Positions 23,650 to 35,174 of a DNA stretch of 64,000 bases are shown here, one piece after another. The notes beneath the pieces are model-generated. The model was not told where the DNA came from, ran no database searches, and saw only the letters and a list, made by a program, of their open reading frames with translations. Source of the stretch: Coniella vitis (Eukaryota; Ascomycota; Sordariomycetes; Diaporthales; Schizoparmaceae); the NCBI GenBank assembly GCA_011317545.1, contig WUJK01000005.1, positions 558,001 through 622,000 of the forward strand, in the 5' to 3' direction. Both the position numbers and the translations under genes were made by a program. Each line of letters opens with the position of its first letter. Position 1 is the first letter of the stretch.

Positions 23650-26600
23650 TTACTTGTTGGCATTCTTGTTGTCCTCCAAGACGGCGGCGAGTTTGACGGC
23701 AAACTCATTGTTCTTGACCTGGACCATCCACGTCTCCAAACCCTTGCCATCATCCTTGGCTGTGGTGACCTTGAGCCACTTGGCGCCGCTGTCGACCTTG
23801 TAGGTAAAGTTGGGCAGCACGAGCTTGTTCATGGCTACCCTACCACTAGGTTCGGTACGCAGCAAGATACGAACGGTGCCGGAAGTCTTGTGTTTAAGGA
23901 CGCGGAGAGGGCCGAGGCCCTCGGGCTGCCAGGGACTGGCGTTCTTCTTCTTCGTTTCTGGGTCATCGTCAGGCTTGACCGGAACGTGCCGCAGAGCTTT
24001 GGCTCGCACTTCATGGACGACCTCTTCGTCCTCCTCGCCAGGCCCCGCGTCGGTTAGAGAAACTTGCTGGTCCTGTGGTGTGTCGTCCTCGTCAGCCGTT
24101 CCGTTCGCACCATCTTTCTTGGAGGCTTCTGGCTCGGGTGTGCCAGCTGCCGGCGTCGTAGCTAGGCTAGACGCCCCGCCAAACAAAGGGGTATCTTTCC
24201 ATGACGTTAATTATGAACATCAGAAAATCAACGCATAGGTATAATAGACATGAAACAAAACAAGGCAACAAACTCAAGGAAAGAAGCTGTGTGAAGACTT
24301 ACTCGTGCCGGTTGAGCTCCCTGTGGGCGGAGCCGCTAGCTGACTGGCAAAAATTCCTTGAGCTGCGTTGGCCGGTTGGCCGGAGAAGAGGCTAGGCGCC
24401 GCCTGTGATGGCTGTTGCGAGGCGCCACCAAAGCTGAACATGGGTGATGAGCTGCCATTAGTGGTAGCAGCACCTCCACCAAAGAGGCTACCAGATGGTG
24501 CAGGAGTGCCATTCGTAGGCTGCGAGCCAGCACCGAAATTGAAGGCTGTAGGAGCGGGAGTAGAGCTGCTGCTGCCGCCGCCGCCACCAAACTGGAACGG
24601 AGCAGCACCGGATGTGTTGGATGGACCGCCAAACTCGAAAGAGGGCGTCTGCGAGCCGCCACCATTGGAAAATGGGTTGTTGAACGAATCACCGCCGCCA
24701 CCTGCATTAAAGGTAAAGGAACCTGTCGACGTTGCCGGTGCTGCGTTGTTGGCACCGAATGAGAAGGAAGTGCCTTGAGCCGTGTTGGCCGAGTCGTTCT
24801 TTGCTGAGCTGAACAAACTGCTCGTGGGAGCTGGAGTTGTTTGCGAGCCGAACAAGCCGCCCCCTGTGGAAGCGGAGCTGTTGTTTTGGGAACCAAACAA
24901 GTTGCTTGTTGGCGGGTTGGAGGCGGAAGTGGTGTTGTGGGAACCAAACAAGCTTGTAGGTGGGTTATTTGCAGGAGTGGTCGAGCCAAATGTAAATCCA
25001 GTTGACCCCGTGTTTGTGCTAGGCGCCCCAAACAGACTGGACTGCGTCTTGGCCGGCTCAGCCGTAGCCGGCGTAGTCGCGTTACCAAACAGCGACGCCG
25101 GAGCAGTAGTAGGAGCGGGAGTAGTAGAAGGAGGAGGTGCCGCAGGGGTCGTGGAGGGAGCCCCAAACAAATACTTCTTGTCTGCCGCGGCAGGTGCACC
25201 AAAGACGGAGGCCGCATCAGTGGCTCCCTTGGCAGCAGCAGGAGTCTTGGGTGGCAGTTTTTCTGCAAAAGCCGGAGCGTCACCGCCAAATGTGTACTTC
25301 TTGTTTGGCTGCGCCTCAGCTTCATCAGAATCCGACTTGCGTTTCTTGGAACCCGTGTCCTGCTTGTCCGTCGTGGCGGTGGTGGTGCTCGGCGCTCCAA
25401 ACAATGTCGAGGTTGCAGCTGGCTTGTCACCATTGGTGGCACCAAAGAGGGACGTAGTTGGCTTGTCATTGCTCGCGCCAAACAGAGAACCAGCTGGCTT
25501 GTCGGTCTTAGCGCCAAATAGAGAGTTAGTCTGCGGCTGCGTGCTAGGAGTTGTAGAGTTGAGTCCACCAAAAAGTGACTTTGTCTGGCCTTCAGAGGCG
25601 GCAGCATCAGCAGGAGGTTTGCCAAACGGTGTAGTTGACGTTTCAAGGACAGAAGCGTCGCCAGGAGGCTTGCCGAACGGCGTGGTCGAGGCGAGGCCCG
25701 GCGTCTTGGATCCAAAAAGGCTAGACGTAGGCGGCGTTGCGCCAGATGCCTCGGGCTCCTTGGACTGACCAAAAAGAGGTGTTTTGGCTGCGTTGCCAAA
25801 GAGACTGGACCCAACGTCTGCTGGCTTGCTGGCTTGTCCAAATGGCGTTGACGAGAAAGTCTTAGGAGTCTCGCTTGCAAAATCCTTGACCTGGGTTCCG
25901 AACGCGGGGGTCTCGGTCGGCTTGGGCGTCTCTGTAGAACCAAACTTGAAGCTGGAGGGCTGAGTGGGCTTTGCAAAAAGAGAGCTTGGCTGGGCGGTCT
26001 GAGTACCGAACATGGGCGTGCTTGTAGCATCGGGTCCGTTGGCACCGAATTTGATGGGTGTGTTGGGGTTCCAGGTCTGATCTTTGGCCTTGATAGGGCT
26101 GGAAGATGGAGCTTCGGAAGCCTTGGTTGGTTCTGCATCAGACGTCTTCGACACGCGATCCATGAAGCTCGCTCCCTGGCCAAACAGAGTGCTACCGCCA
26201 GAGGGGGCGCTGGTCTTGATACCGCCAAACAGAGAAGAGGGTGCAGTTCCAAAAGCAGGTGCTGTGGAAGTGGTCTTCTCCTTGGGTGCGGGAACTTCTT
26301 CCACATCATTGTCGGACTCGTCCTCGCCTTCGCCCTCGCCTTCGCCCTCTTCCTCTTCATCTTCCTCACCGTCGTCTTCAGCTTCGGCATCGCTGTCTTC
26401 ACCATCGCTGCCGGCGGGAGTGTTTTGTGCAGAAAGATGCCCAAAGATGTTACCACCTGGCGCCAACGACTTGGAGCCGCCGCTGAGGACAGACTGAGCT
26501 GGCTGGGCAAACAGGCTCGATGAAGACTTGCTGACCGTTGAAGTTTCGGTCACAGCCTTGGTTGGCTGTTTGGCGGGGGAGTTGTTGGCAACTTGCTCAA

Positions 26601-27738
26601 AGATTGACAAAGTTGCAGATGGCTTGGACTTTTGAATCTTGCTAGGCTGGTTCTCCTCGTCCTCGTCGATATCCTCAGACACGCGCTTCGTCTTCTTTGG
26701 GAATGGCGTAGCACCCGCATTGGATGTGGGAGCTGCGGACTCGTTGAGGGGGGATCGCTCCGAGACGCGGCGTTTTGCTTGAGATGAGCCAGTGGTGGTC
26801 TTGTTCAAGTCATCCTCGGCGCGCCTCTTGAGGTTTGAGCGGAAGTTGCCGTGCCCGCCGCTAGGCTTCGAGCGAATCTCGTCGGTCATTTCTTCGTCCT
26901 CATCAGGAATGTTGTGCTCCATCTTCCACTTTTTGAGTACCTCTCGGGAGGCGGGCACAGTCTTGAATTCGTAGAGTCCGTATCGCAACATAATCAAGCT
27001 CCGGCTCTTTTCGTACTCCTTGGCAAAGTTCATAATGTTGACTCGCCAGTCCTTCTTTGCGAATATCTCATTCGCAGCGTACTTGAGCCTGCGCAGGTCG
27101 AGAATGCAAAAGAATTGGCGGCGCTGAAGCTCATCCAATTCAGGAGGAACCAGATGTGCCAAGTACTCATCAGCATATATGGAGCCGATTCTGTTGGGAT
27201 CGTCTGGCACTTGCTTGGCCAGTTCTTCGCCATCGAGCTCAGGTGGAGGAGAGGTGATTCTCATTGTGAAGAGGTTGCTGGCGGTGGTTTTGGACATGGA
27301 TTTGCCAGAGAGATCGACAGACGGGCCTCTGAATGAGCGACCAGAAGCGACAGCGGGAAACTTTTCGCGTATTGTGGAGGCAGGCAGGCGGGGAGAGAAG
27401 GCAAACTTGGGAGCACTGCCATTGGTGAGTCCCGACCTGAAGGAAGAGGAGGACGCAAAGATGCGGCCAGGAGTATTGGTAGGCACATCGGAGAAGGACC
27501 TCGTGGTGTTGGAGCCGACCCGCGATGGGTTCTGTGAGCGGTTGAAAAGCTTTCTGCCCGAAATCACAGACGTGTCCGCCTGCTTGGAGTTGTCGGTAGG
27601 TCCCATAGCCCTCCAGCTTCCCATGGATCTAGGGGGTGTGTGCCCTATGTCGTCTTGGTGAGAAGCACCGAGGCCGAATGATCGGTTGGCGCTGAAGGGC
27701 GGAATACGGGGTTGAGCGCGCTGCCGTGAGGGCTCCAT
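23650..27738 (-). CDS. FG nucleoporin with C-terminal Ran-binding domain (Nup2 type)
   Basis: Exon 1 (24303-27738) and exon 2 (23650-24194) join in frame to 1326 residues. A basic, Ser-rich N-terminus is followed by a conserved helical block (about 180-290, with RIGSIYADEYLAHL and RRLKYAANEIF). An acidic Glu/Asp stretch lies near 450-475, and many LFG/FG repeats run from about 500 to 1140. After the splice, a Ran-binding domain (about 1205-1322) contains KHKTSGTVRILLRTEPSG and a lysine-rich end. Nup2/Nup50 proteins sit at the nuclear basket and help recycle importin-alpha with Ran. The intron separates the FG region from the Ran-binding domain. Long open frames in other phases of this region are by-products of its repetitive composition. 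Confidence 0.92.
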
Positions 27739-28823
27739 TTTAACGGCGGTTGCGCGTGTGGATGTGTATCTGTGCTCAAGAATACGACGACTCGAATCGA
27801 AGGGATGGAGCGATGGGATGCTCGGAGGTGGAGATGAGTCGCGTGCGTTGGACTGACCGCGAGATGGCGCGTCAGAGAGAATCGCGCAGGGGTGTCGGGC
27901 AGTCGGTGACGGTGTTGCTGAAGATCGAAGATACTTTCATCCGCGGGTTTGAGGGACGGGGGGATGAGCTGGGAACCCCGAGAGAATCGACTCGACTGGC
28001 CGACTTTGACTGAAGAGGGAAGCTCGAGGGTAATGGAATGAAGCGGGACAAGAGAAAAAAAGCGGATGCCTCGAGCTGTTTTGGGGCGAGGAATCAACAA
28101 CAACAGAGACGCAGCGCGTAAACCGTTTCAATCCACGCTGGCGGCCAGGCAAAGGCGTCAGCGACAAGAAGAAACTGGCGCTGCAGTTCAGGCTGGCGCC
28201 GACAGGTGGAAATTAGAAAAGTAACCGAACAAAGTCACAGCCGCAGGGGAAGGATGCGGATTGCGACGAGGCCAAAAAGACGAGAGGGAAGTGCACTGGC
28301 GGGAAGGGATCTGCTGGCCTGAGCGCGCGACGCAAGGTGGGCGAGAAAAAAATCAAGGCGGGCACTGTTGGTGACGGTCAGCTTTTCTCTTCCCTGTACT
28401 ATGTGCTGTGAGAGCTGGGGGCGCGGGTGACGGTCAGGCTAGGGGGACGGCAGTGCAGGTGGCGTAGAAAGTCGGTATTGCCTGCCGCTTGAGAGGCTGC
28501 TACCCACCGGATATACCGGGCCGGCAGGCAAGGCTGACGGCTGGCAGGCAGCTGTGGAGAGGTGGTGGTTTATGTAGTACCTGCGTACCCAAATCGGTCA
28601 AGGCAAATAGAATATAAACAAACTCCAACGAGTAAAGAGCATAAAACATTAATCATTTCCAAACAAGCGGCATAATATACTGAACGAATACAGGTAGCAA
28701 CCTGGCATGTGTAAATGTGTGCATGTAGACGTCGCAATAGTCCATCCCGCCGTCAAAGCTCCAAGGCTGACCGTTCCAATCTGTCCACCTCCCGTGGCCA
28801 TATCGCAGCCCAGGCCTCAGCCT
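27739..28823. other. nucleoporin promoter and SCP2 3' region
   Basis: GC-rich DNA upstream of the nucleoporin start, then a more AT-rich part nearer SCP2. No gene seen. Confidence 0.45.
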
Positions 28824-29385
28824 CTACAGCTTGGACTTGCTCTGCGCCTGCTTGAGAATTGGATCCAGTTTGGTGGCCTTCATCACATTGCCCTTGATCT
28901 TGAGCTTACCCGACATGAATAACCGCTGCGCATTGCCCTTGCCCGACACGAGGTTTGCAAAGTCGGCTTCGGAGAGCGAAAGGGTGACTAGAAGGTTTCA
29001 GAAACCAGTCAGTAAGATAGGCATGCATTGCTGTTGAAAGAAACATCAAGCCTACCATCAGGCTTCTCCCCAGTGCCCTTGCCCACTTTACCCTCGTTCT
29101 TGAGGTCAAGGTGCCAGCTGTCCGTCTCACCAGCCGCGTTCTTGAGCGTGAAAGCGTACACGCCGCTGCCTGTTTTTATCGCTTGTTTGCGGTCTGCCTC
29201 GCTGGATTGCAGCATCTGGTTCATTGTGTCAAAGAAGGCCGACACGGGGAACTTGTCTGTTTTCTCGATTCGGCGGTCAGCGCTTCCCTCATTTCATTCT
29301 GCCTTGCTTTGCCTTGCGCGCTCTCTCGCTTTCTCCCTCTCCTTTCATCTGTCATTTGCGCGCACGTACCATTCTTGAGCGACAT
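28824..29385 (-). CDS. peroxisomal SCP2-domain sterol/lipid carrier
   Basis: Three exons (29370-29385, 29056-29256, 28824-28987) give 126 residues. The first exon is only 16 nt and encodes MSLKN plus one base of the next codon. The protein is one SCP2 domain from end to end, with KTGSGVYAFTLKNAAG and DSWHLDLKNEGKVGKG in the sheet region and LFMSGKLKIKGN before the last helix. It ends in Ser-Lys-Leu, a textbook PTS1 signal for peroxisomal import. SCP2 domains bind sterols, acyl-CoAs and other lipids in a hydrophobic tunnel. The exact ligand cannot be read from sequence. The match in length and the PTS1 make the three-exon model secure. Confidence 0.94.
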
Positions 29386-31371
29386 GTTGGGCGGTGTGTT
29401 GTGTGTTGTGAGTGTGGAAGCAGCGGTGACAAAGATGTACTATGTAGCGTTGTGACTTTGAATCTGGTGATGACTCTTGGCAAAGGTTGGCTCAGAGTGA
29501 GAATAAGGAGTTAGCCAAATATTTTCTTGACTGCTTGAGATGAAGAATCGGGAGGAAAATAAAATGGCACAGTAGACCTGTCAATGCGTGATGGATGGCT
29601 TGTCCCTCATGTTCAAGTATGACCGCATGCTCCTCTCGTCCCCGGAGCCAACGAGCCGAGCAGGCTGGCTGTGCATTGTGCGGGTGCGGGTGCTGAGAAC
29701 AATCCCTCAAGCATGTGAATGTACCTACGCAGTTCGCTGTAGGCAATGAGTTATCTGGGCCGCTGTGTACCAAGCCGAGGTTCTTCTGGGGGCCCAGCCC
29801 AAACGTCGCAGGGGCTTTCCCCAAGAGTTGCTTATCCTGGTTTAGCACCCCCCTGGGCGCCCGGCAAGCTCCCCTTCCCAAAGCGAAACCCCAGACGGAC
29901 CCATGACCGAGCGGCCGTGACCCCCTGCAGGTGCCCTTGTGTAGTGGAGATCCCCGCCCTATGCTAGTCAGTGCCTTAGTGCTATAGCAAGTACCGGAGT
30001 TACCCCAGAGTTTCAGCCTTCTTTCGCTCGACAGACGTACTTGTCATGGACGGTCCTGTACCGCCCTTTTCCCTCTCTTTTCTTTTCCGTTCCTTTATTT
30101 TTCTAAATTCGAGAAATTCACTCCCCAAAGTCTCACTTAACTATGCTTCTATAATCTCAAATATGTACTCTCAAAAGTAGACCTGTGAGAGTTTGCTGCT
30201 TCTCTTTCTGTTGAGATATCTGAATTTTATCCCCAGGTACTCTATTGCGAACCGCTGGCAATGGTATCATCCCTTCTGTAGCTTCTCACTCAAGGCCAGA
30301 CTTTGTTCTAATATGCTCTTGAGCACTCAAGAATTCATTTCAGGCCTTTTTTTTTTCTTTTTTTTTTTCATCTTATTCTTTTCTTATTCCTGTGAAGGTT
30401 TATCAACAACCCTCCATTCGAACTTACCGGCCTATCGTACTATGTCCTGTTGACACATGTGAAAGAATCACCACGGGGATTCATTCATCTACTGCCTCAG
30501 CATCTGGATCGGCATCTATATCAAGTATGTACTAATCATTTTCTAGAACAACTTGACCGGGCGTATAATACATGGAATCTGTCAGATAGGCATCATAATC
30601 TATTTTGAATTCTGAGAAGAAAAGATCATCAAATACTCAAAAACGATAGTAACGCCCATCATCTTCACAAATGTAGTGCGGTGACAAACGCATTTTAGTG
30701 ACAGAAGTATTCTAACGAAGATCAGCGATACTGTCGTAAATATATTTTGTTCTTGCGTATAGTAGAAAATTACGAATAAATGAGTACCATTCCTCGATAT
30801 CTTGCTGGTTATATCTCTTTGAATGATTTATTGCGCATAAACATATCCTCGAGTGGTTTTGAACTTGCAATGCCATACTTTGCTACTTATCTCAAGATGG
30901 TACAGTGTATGCCACTATGATTGGTTCTTCCATAGGCTTAGAAGAATATGATTAAGACTCAAAGTCTCAATCGTCACATCTATTCAAAGCAATATTCACT
31001 GACCTATATAAAATGGGCACCTACAAGAGATATAGCAGCCTGTTAGGTCAACTGATTTGCTAAAAAGATGTTATAAGCCGTGTTATGCAATGACTAATTA
31101 CTGATTTGGGCTTCTTGTGCCATCCCAGTCCTGCTTATATCAAATCAGGCTGTCTATCAAGAGCGTAAGTTACTTTCTCCTACAATTGAGATCATACACT
31201 TCATTACCCTCTTCATAGAGCGTCGAGAGGCCAGATATGTATCCTCTACCAATGTCCATCTAGCAATGTCTCTATAACCATAACAGTATAAGTATGCCCT
31301 GTACTCAAATGTCTCCTCTCATCTCTCCGCCTTTAACCGACCTTTCCTACTCCCCGAGAAAGTCCATTTGC
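29386..31371. other. gene-poor region
   Basis: This holds the SCP2 promoter with TACATAGTA on the reverse strand at 29438-29446, then GC-rich DNA, then from about 30450 to 31290 an AT-rich stretch with no open frame of 60 codons on either strand. It may contain mutated repeat remnants. Nothing identifiable. Confidence 0.45.
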
Positions 31372-31965
31372 CTATACAGAAGCCGCTGGGAACGTCACAT
31401 CAGCAGCCGCACTAGGCTGCGGTCCCATCAAGGCATCATATGTTGGCGGATGAGCCAATATCCTAGTACCAGTAGCACTTCCAGCACCCAGCCCGGTATC
31501 AGCAGCAAAACTAGCCGCACCCTCCTCCGGCATGGGCGCCACATCCTCCACCTCCTCCCCACTGGCACTACCCTCTCCATCCTCCCCCAACGATCGCAAT
31601 TTGCTCCTCTCAACAATACCATACGGCGGTGGTGCCTCGCCCAGCTCATTGAGCCCCTCGTTATCACCAGCTCTCGTCGTACTGCTGCTGCCCCCTCTAC
31701 CACCACCATTCCGGAGAATGAGAACAGTGCTTCGTACACCACCGGCCATTGTCATTTGGGTCGTAGCGAAATTGATGCCGTGGCCGTTATTCGAAGCAGC
31801 AGCCGCACCCTCCTCACCGTTGGTCCCCTTGGTGTTCTTTCCACGGTGTTTGGTGCAGTATATCAGCGAGGCGAGGAGTGCGGCGGAGATGATGAGTGCA
31901 AAGGGGATCATAATGCAGATCCACACTGCGAGGGTAGTGTGTCGAGCTGGGGTGGACGAAGACAT
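31372..31965 (-). CDS. single-pass membrane protein with two PPxY motifs
   Basis: Single exon, 197 residues. One strong membrane span (about 12-36) is preceded by a short N-terminus without a cleavable signal and followed by basic residues (KHRGK). That places the long C-terminal part in the cytosol. PPPY (112-115) and PPTY (173-176) are consensus ligands of Nedd4/Rsp5-type WW domains. The rest is Gly/Ala/Glu-rich and probably disordered. This layout resembles yeast Rsp5 adaptors such as the Rcr proteins, but I do not see enough similarity to assign the family. A role in ubiquitin-dependent sorting of membrane proteins is an inference from architecture only. Confidence 0.7.
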   Translation of the reverse strand: MSSSTPARHTTLAVWICIMIPFALIISAALLASLIYCTKHRGKNTKGTNGEEGAAAASNNGHGINFATTQMTMAGGVRSTVLILRNGGGRGGSSSTTRAGDNEGLNELGEAPPPYGIVERSKLRSLGEDGEGSASGEEVEDVAPMPEEGAASFAADTGLGAGSATGTRILAHPPTYDALMGPQPSAAADVTFPAASV

Positions 31966-34900
31966 TGTTTTGCCCTTTGAGTTTTGCTCGGTCTCGTAGA
32001 CGTTTGAGTGGTTGGATGGTGATTTAGGGTTGTCGTTGCTTTTCTGCCTGGTTGCACGTGATAGCTTGAGACGAGTATATGTTGGCTCTTCTCAAGAGGC
32101 CAAAGGTAAAACAGAAAATGGGAGTAAGGAAGGAAAGAGATTTCAACTGATGGTATTTCAATAAAGGACGGGACCTCGGGTGGCGAGAGCAGCAAGTGTG
32201 CCGACGACTTGAATTTGCTTCTTGGTGAAAAGGGGTGATGGTCATCAACAGTTCGAGAGTGAATTCGAAAAAGAAACGAGAGAGGGTTCGTGAGATGAAG
32301 TTACACAAACAAAAGAAGCGTAGCGTCAAGGGTTCGACAGCTGAAAGCGAACGGGTTCCACGGTTCTGGGAAGACACTGTCACTTTCCCAGTTTCGAGCC
32401 GAAGGAAAAGTGGAAGTCACAACAGACGGTTTTGTGGCGTGGTCTTGCAATATCCGTCATGCACCTACCCTACTTTTTAAGTATGCTTGGGTGAGGTTGG
32501 CGGTGGATGAATTTTTTGCTGTTCGCCAAACAAAAACCTGGATCCAGAAAAGCCATCCCTTGCATCGGCGGCGCTCGTGCATTGGCATCTAGACCGCACG
32601 CCAACATGTTTCATTTACAATGCGAGTGCTATGTATAGAGATTAATGGGCGATAATTGATTCTTAAGTCGTGGTAGTGTTGGCTGGCTTGCGTTTGAGGA
32701 CCTGGACATGTTGGTGATGGGAATTTGACCAGCAACATATACTGGACATACCTTTTCTTTTGGCAATGCCACCTTTGAATGTCGACAAGCGAATCCATCA
32801 CGAAGGTAAACCAAACAAATTGTCTGCACCTATTGACTGTCCCAAAATGGACGCTTTCGTTCTGCCTGTCCCAGAATATGATAGAGCCCACGCGCGCGCT
32901 TTAGTTAGCGGCCTGTCCAGTTGCTACAACCATCAAGCCGATGCCACACATACCACCCGACCTGGGTTTATGTCCTTAGGATGGCTTGGCCATCACCAAA
33001 ACAAAGACATCTTCTTGAGGGAAATTGCGCGCTGCTGGTGCTGCTCTGCGCTCTCGCGGCACTGATAGTATACGGCCAAGTCCACCGTCTCATGCTTGAG
33101 AGTAATGTCCAGACGTGGCTCGTGCCACTGAAGGGAGGTTGGAATAGCAGCAAGCTCGTCCAACAGGAAGACATCCAACACGTCGTCGTATTGCAGGTTC
33201 GATGGCAAGCAAGGCTATCAAGACTGTTTTAAGAGCAATTGCACATTGAGATTCGTCGATGATCATGCTTTCTGCGAGGTAATCGACCGCGCTTGAACAT
33301 GGCTAATGTACCCTTCCCGTTGCATTGAACCACGACGACGATGGGTTAGGTTGCGTGGAGTTGGAACCATGCTGTCGAGAGGCAGTGAATTGTGACCTCC
33401 TTGAATGTCGTTCCTCTGGGCCGGTGAAAGCAACCCGCGACAGATCCGAGGCCCACAAGCCACAGGGAAGACGTTCGCCAGTTGTATGACTGAAAGCCTG
33501 TGCCAGGCTAGCAAGTGCCAGGAACCTATCTCTGGGCTATGTAGTACAGTGGCCAGTATAATCCATAAGAAGAAGGTACTTACCACATTGTGTAAGGGTC
33601 ATCCAAGCCTTGGAGGCCGTCCTGTCCCAAAGGCCACATCCACTCCCGGACGGACGACAAGTAGGGTGGCATGTATCTATATTCGGTTTGTGGCGTGGTC
33701 GAGCATTCCACTTGGTGTAGTTTTTGAAACCCTGAATGATCCGCCGCGAAAGAGATTGCTCTGGGAGGCACCATCCACGCGAATGAGGATTCGAAGCTCG
33801 TCTTGAGTTTAAGATGATGGCAATATGGGTGTAACAACTCCATACTATGGAGTTTCAGCACCGGTTGATCAGTGCCTCTGTCGTTGAGATATAAATCAGA
33901 GTCAGAACCACACATCAGCCTTAAATCTTCAGACCAGTCGCTTTCATGGTCTTAGACAATGCAAGTCGCCTGGGTTGGGAGTGGGACGGCCACCAATATC
34001 GCGAGATATAGCTGTTGGAGAGTCTATAAGGACATCGTGGAATAAGTCCGCGCTTATATGCAACGACCAAGGCTAATGACGGTCACTGAATATGAGGCTT
34101 TGGCTTGTTTGGAAGCTTGGTCGATCACGTAGGCAGCTTGCTTGGAGGCGATGAAGCTCTCGATCCCATTACCTGACGCCGCCCGCGAATATGCAGCTTT
34201 GTCCTTTGGGCTCCATATGTTGGCGAGTTGCCTGGACATCAGCGGTCAGGGTCAGACAATGAGGTACAGCAGACAAGATTGGCTGTGATATTGTCTAATT
34301 ATCTGAAGAGTCTATGCTATCATAGTAGCTTTAGATGTGAAAGCATCGAGGGCTACTGTGTAGGGATAAAGATGATGATGGTAAACTTTTGAGTAGCAGT
34401 GAGCAGGGCTCAGCATTGAATGCTTGCCCCACCCGGTCGATTTGTGTACTATGTACTATGTAAGCACTTCATCCACCATGCAACAGCTAATAAGGGCTCT
34501 CCGCAGGCTGGAGACTACAGTACTAGGCAGGTGTCAGGGTATGTAAAGCCTCAGCGGTACGGAAGGCTCGGTGTTATGGCATGACTCTGAGATGGTGACT
34601 ACTGCTGCCTTATTGACTGGATCCTCGATGCATTTTGACGTCAGAGCCAAGAGTCCAGAGCCGTGGCATGCTACAAAGGATACAGTACAGTAACCTAGCT
34701 GCCTAGGTAGCCGTTGAGCCGCCCTTCCTGGTACAGCGCTGTATTAGTCCCAATTATAGGCAGGTGTCTTGTACTGCTTACTACATAGTATGTGTACTGT
34801 GAGCTCACTGTAGCAACTAAACCGACCACGGCTGCGACTCTTTGCAAGTCAAGCCACCAGTAACCAAGTCCCTGCTACCGGATCCTCACCTCGGGGCCGC

Positions 34901-35174
34901 TGGCCTTCCGTAACATCCGCTCGACTTTGCGCCGCAGCGTCCGAGCCATGCCAGCGATCCTGGATTATGCCTCCATCGCTTCCGGCGTCATGCGTCGCTG
35001 TCGCCCTGACTGATAAGAGAGAAATACACAGCATGACGCCGCCTCTGCTTCGACACTTGCTGACCTGCTTCACCGCTACACTGGCTTCTCGTCTGCTACT
35101 CACCTTTCCATTACATCGATAGAACAAGTTTGACGACCTCTGAGCGGTTCGGCCAAGCGCCGGTGCTGTCTGAT
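31966..35174. other. gene-poor region with possible coding relics
   Basis: 3.2 kb without a confident gene. Candidate minus-strand coding pieces lie between about 32.99 and 34.24 kb (listed separately). Copies of TACATAGTA lie at 34447, 34454 (overlapping, reverse orientation) and 34782. TGCCTAGGTA lies at 34700. Confidence 0.4.
32993..34239 (-). pseudogene. possible broken or unannotatable hypothetical gene
   Basis: Three minus-strand frames have protein-like composition: 34054-34239, 33580-33915 and 32993-33208. The middle one includes YRYMPPYLSSVREWMWPLG and ends in a GTAAGT donor-like site. The lower one begins QYDDVLDVFLLDELAAIP. I could not join them into one open frame with good splice sites, because stops interrupt the reading between them. 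They could be exons of a real gene whose introns I misread, or a decayed gene. No family recognised. Confidence 0.25.

Noticed and set aside
24336..26510. Long open frames (724 residues on minus, 328 residues on plus at 24782-25768) inside the nucleoporin gene
   Set aside because: They lie in other phases of an FG-repeat exon, have Arg/Leu/Pro- or Val/Pro-biased low-complexity composition, and no domain. They are by-products of repetitive GC-rich coding sequence.
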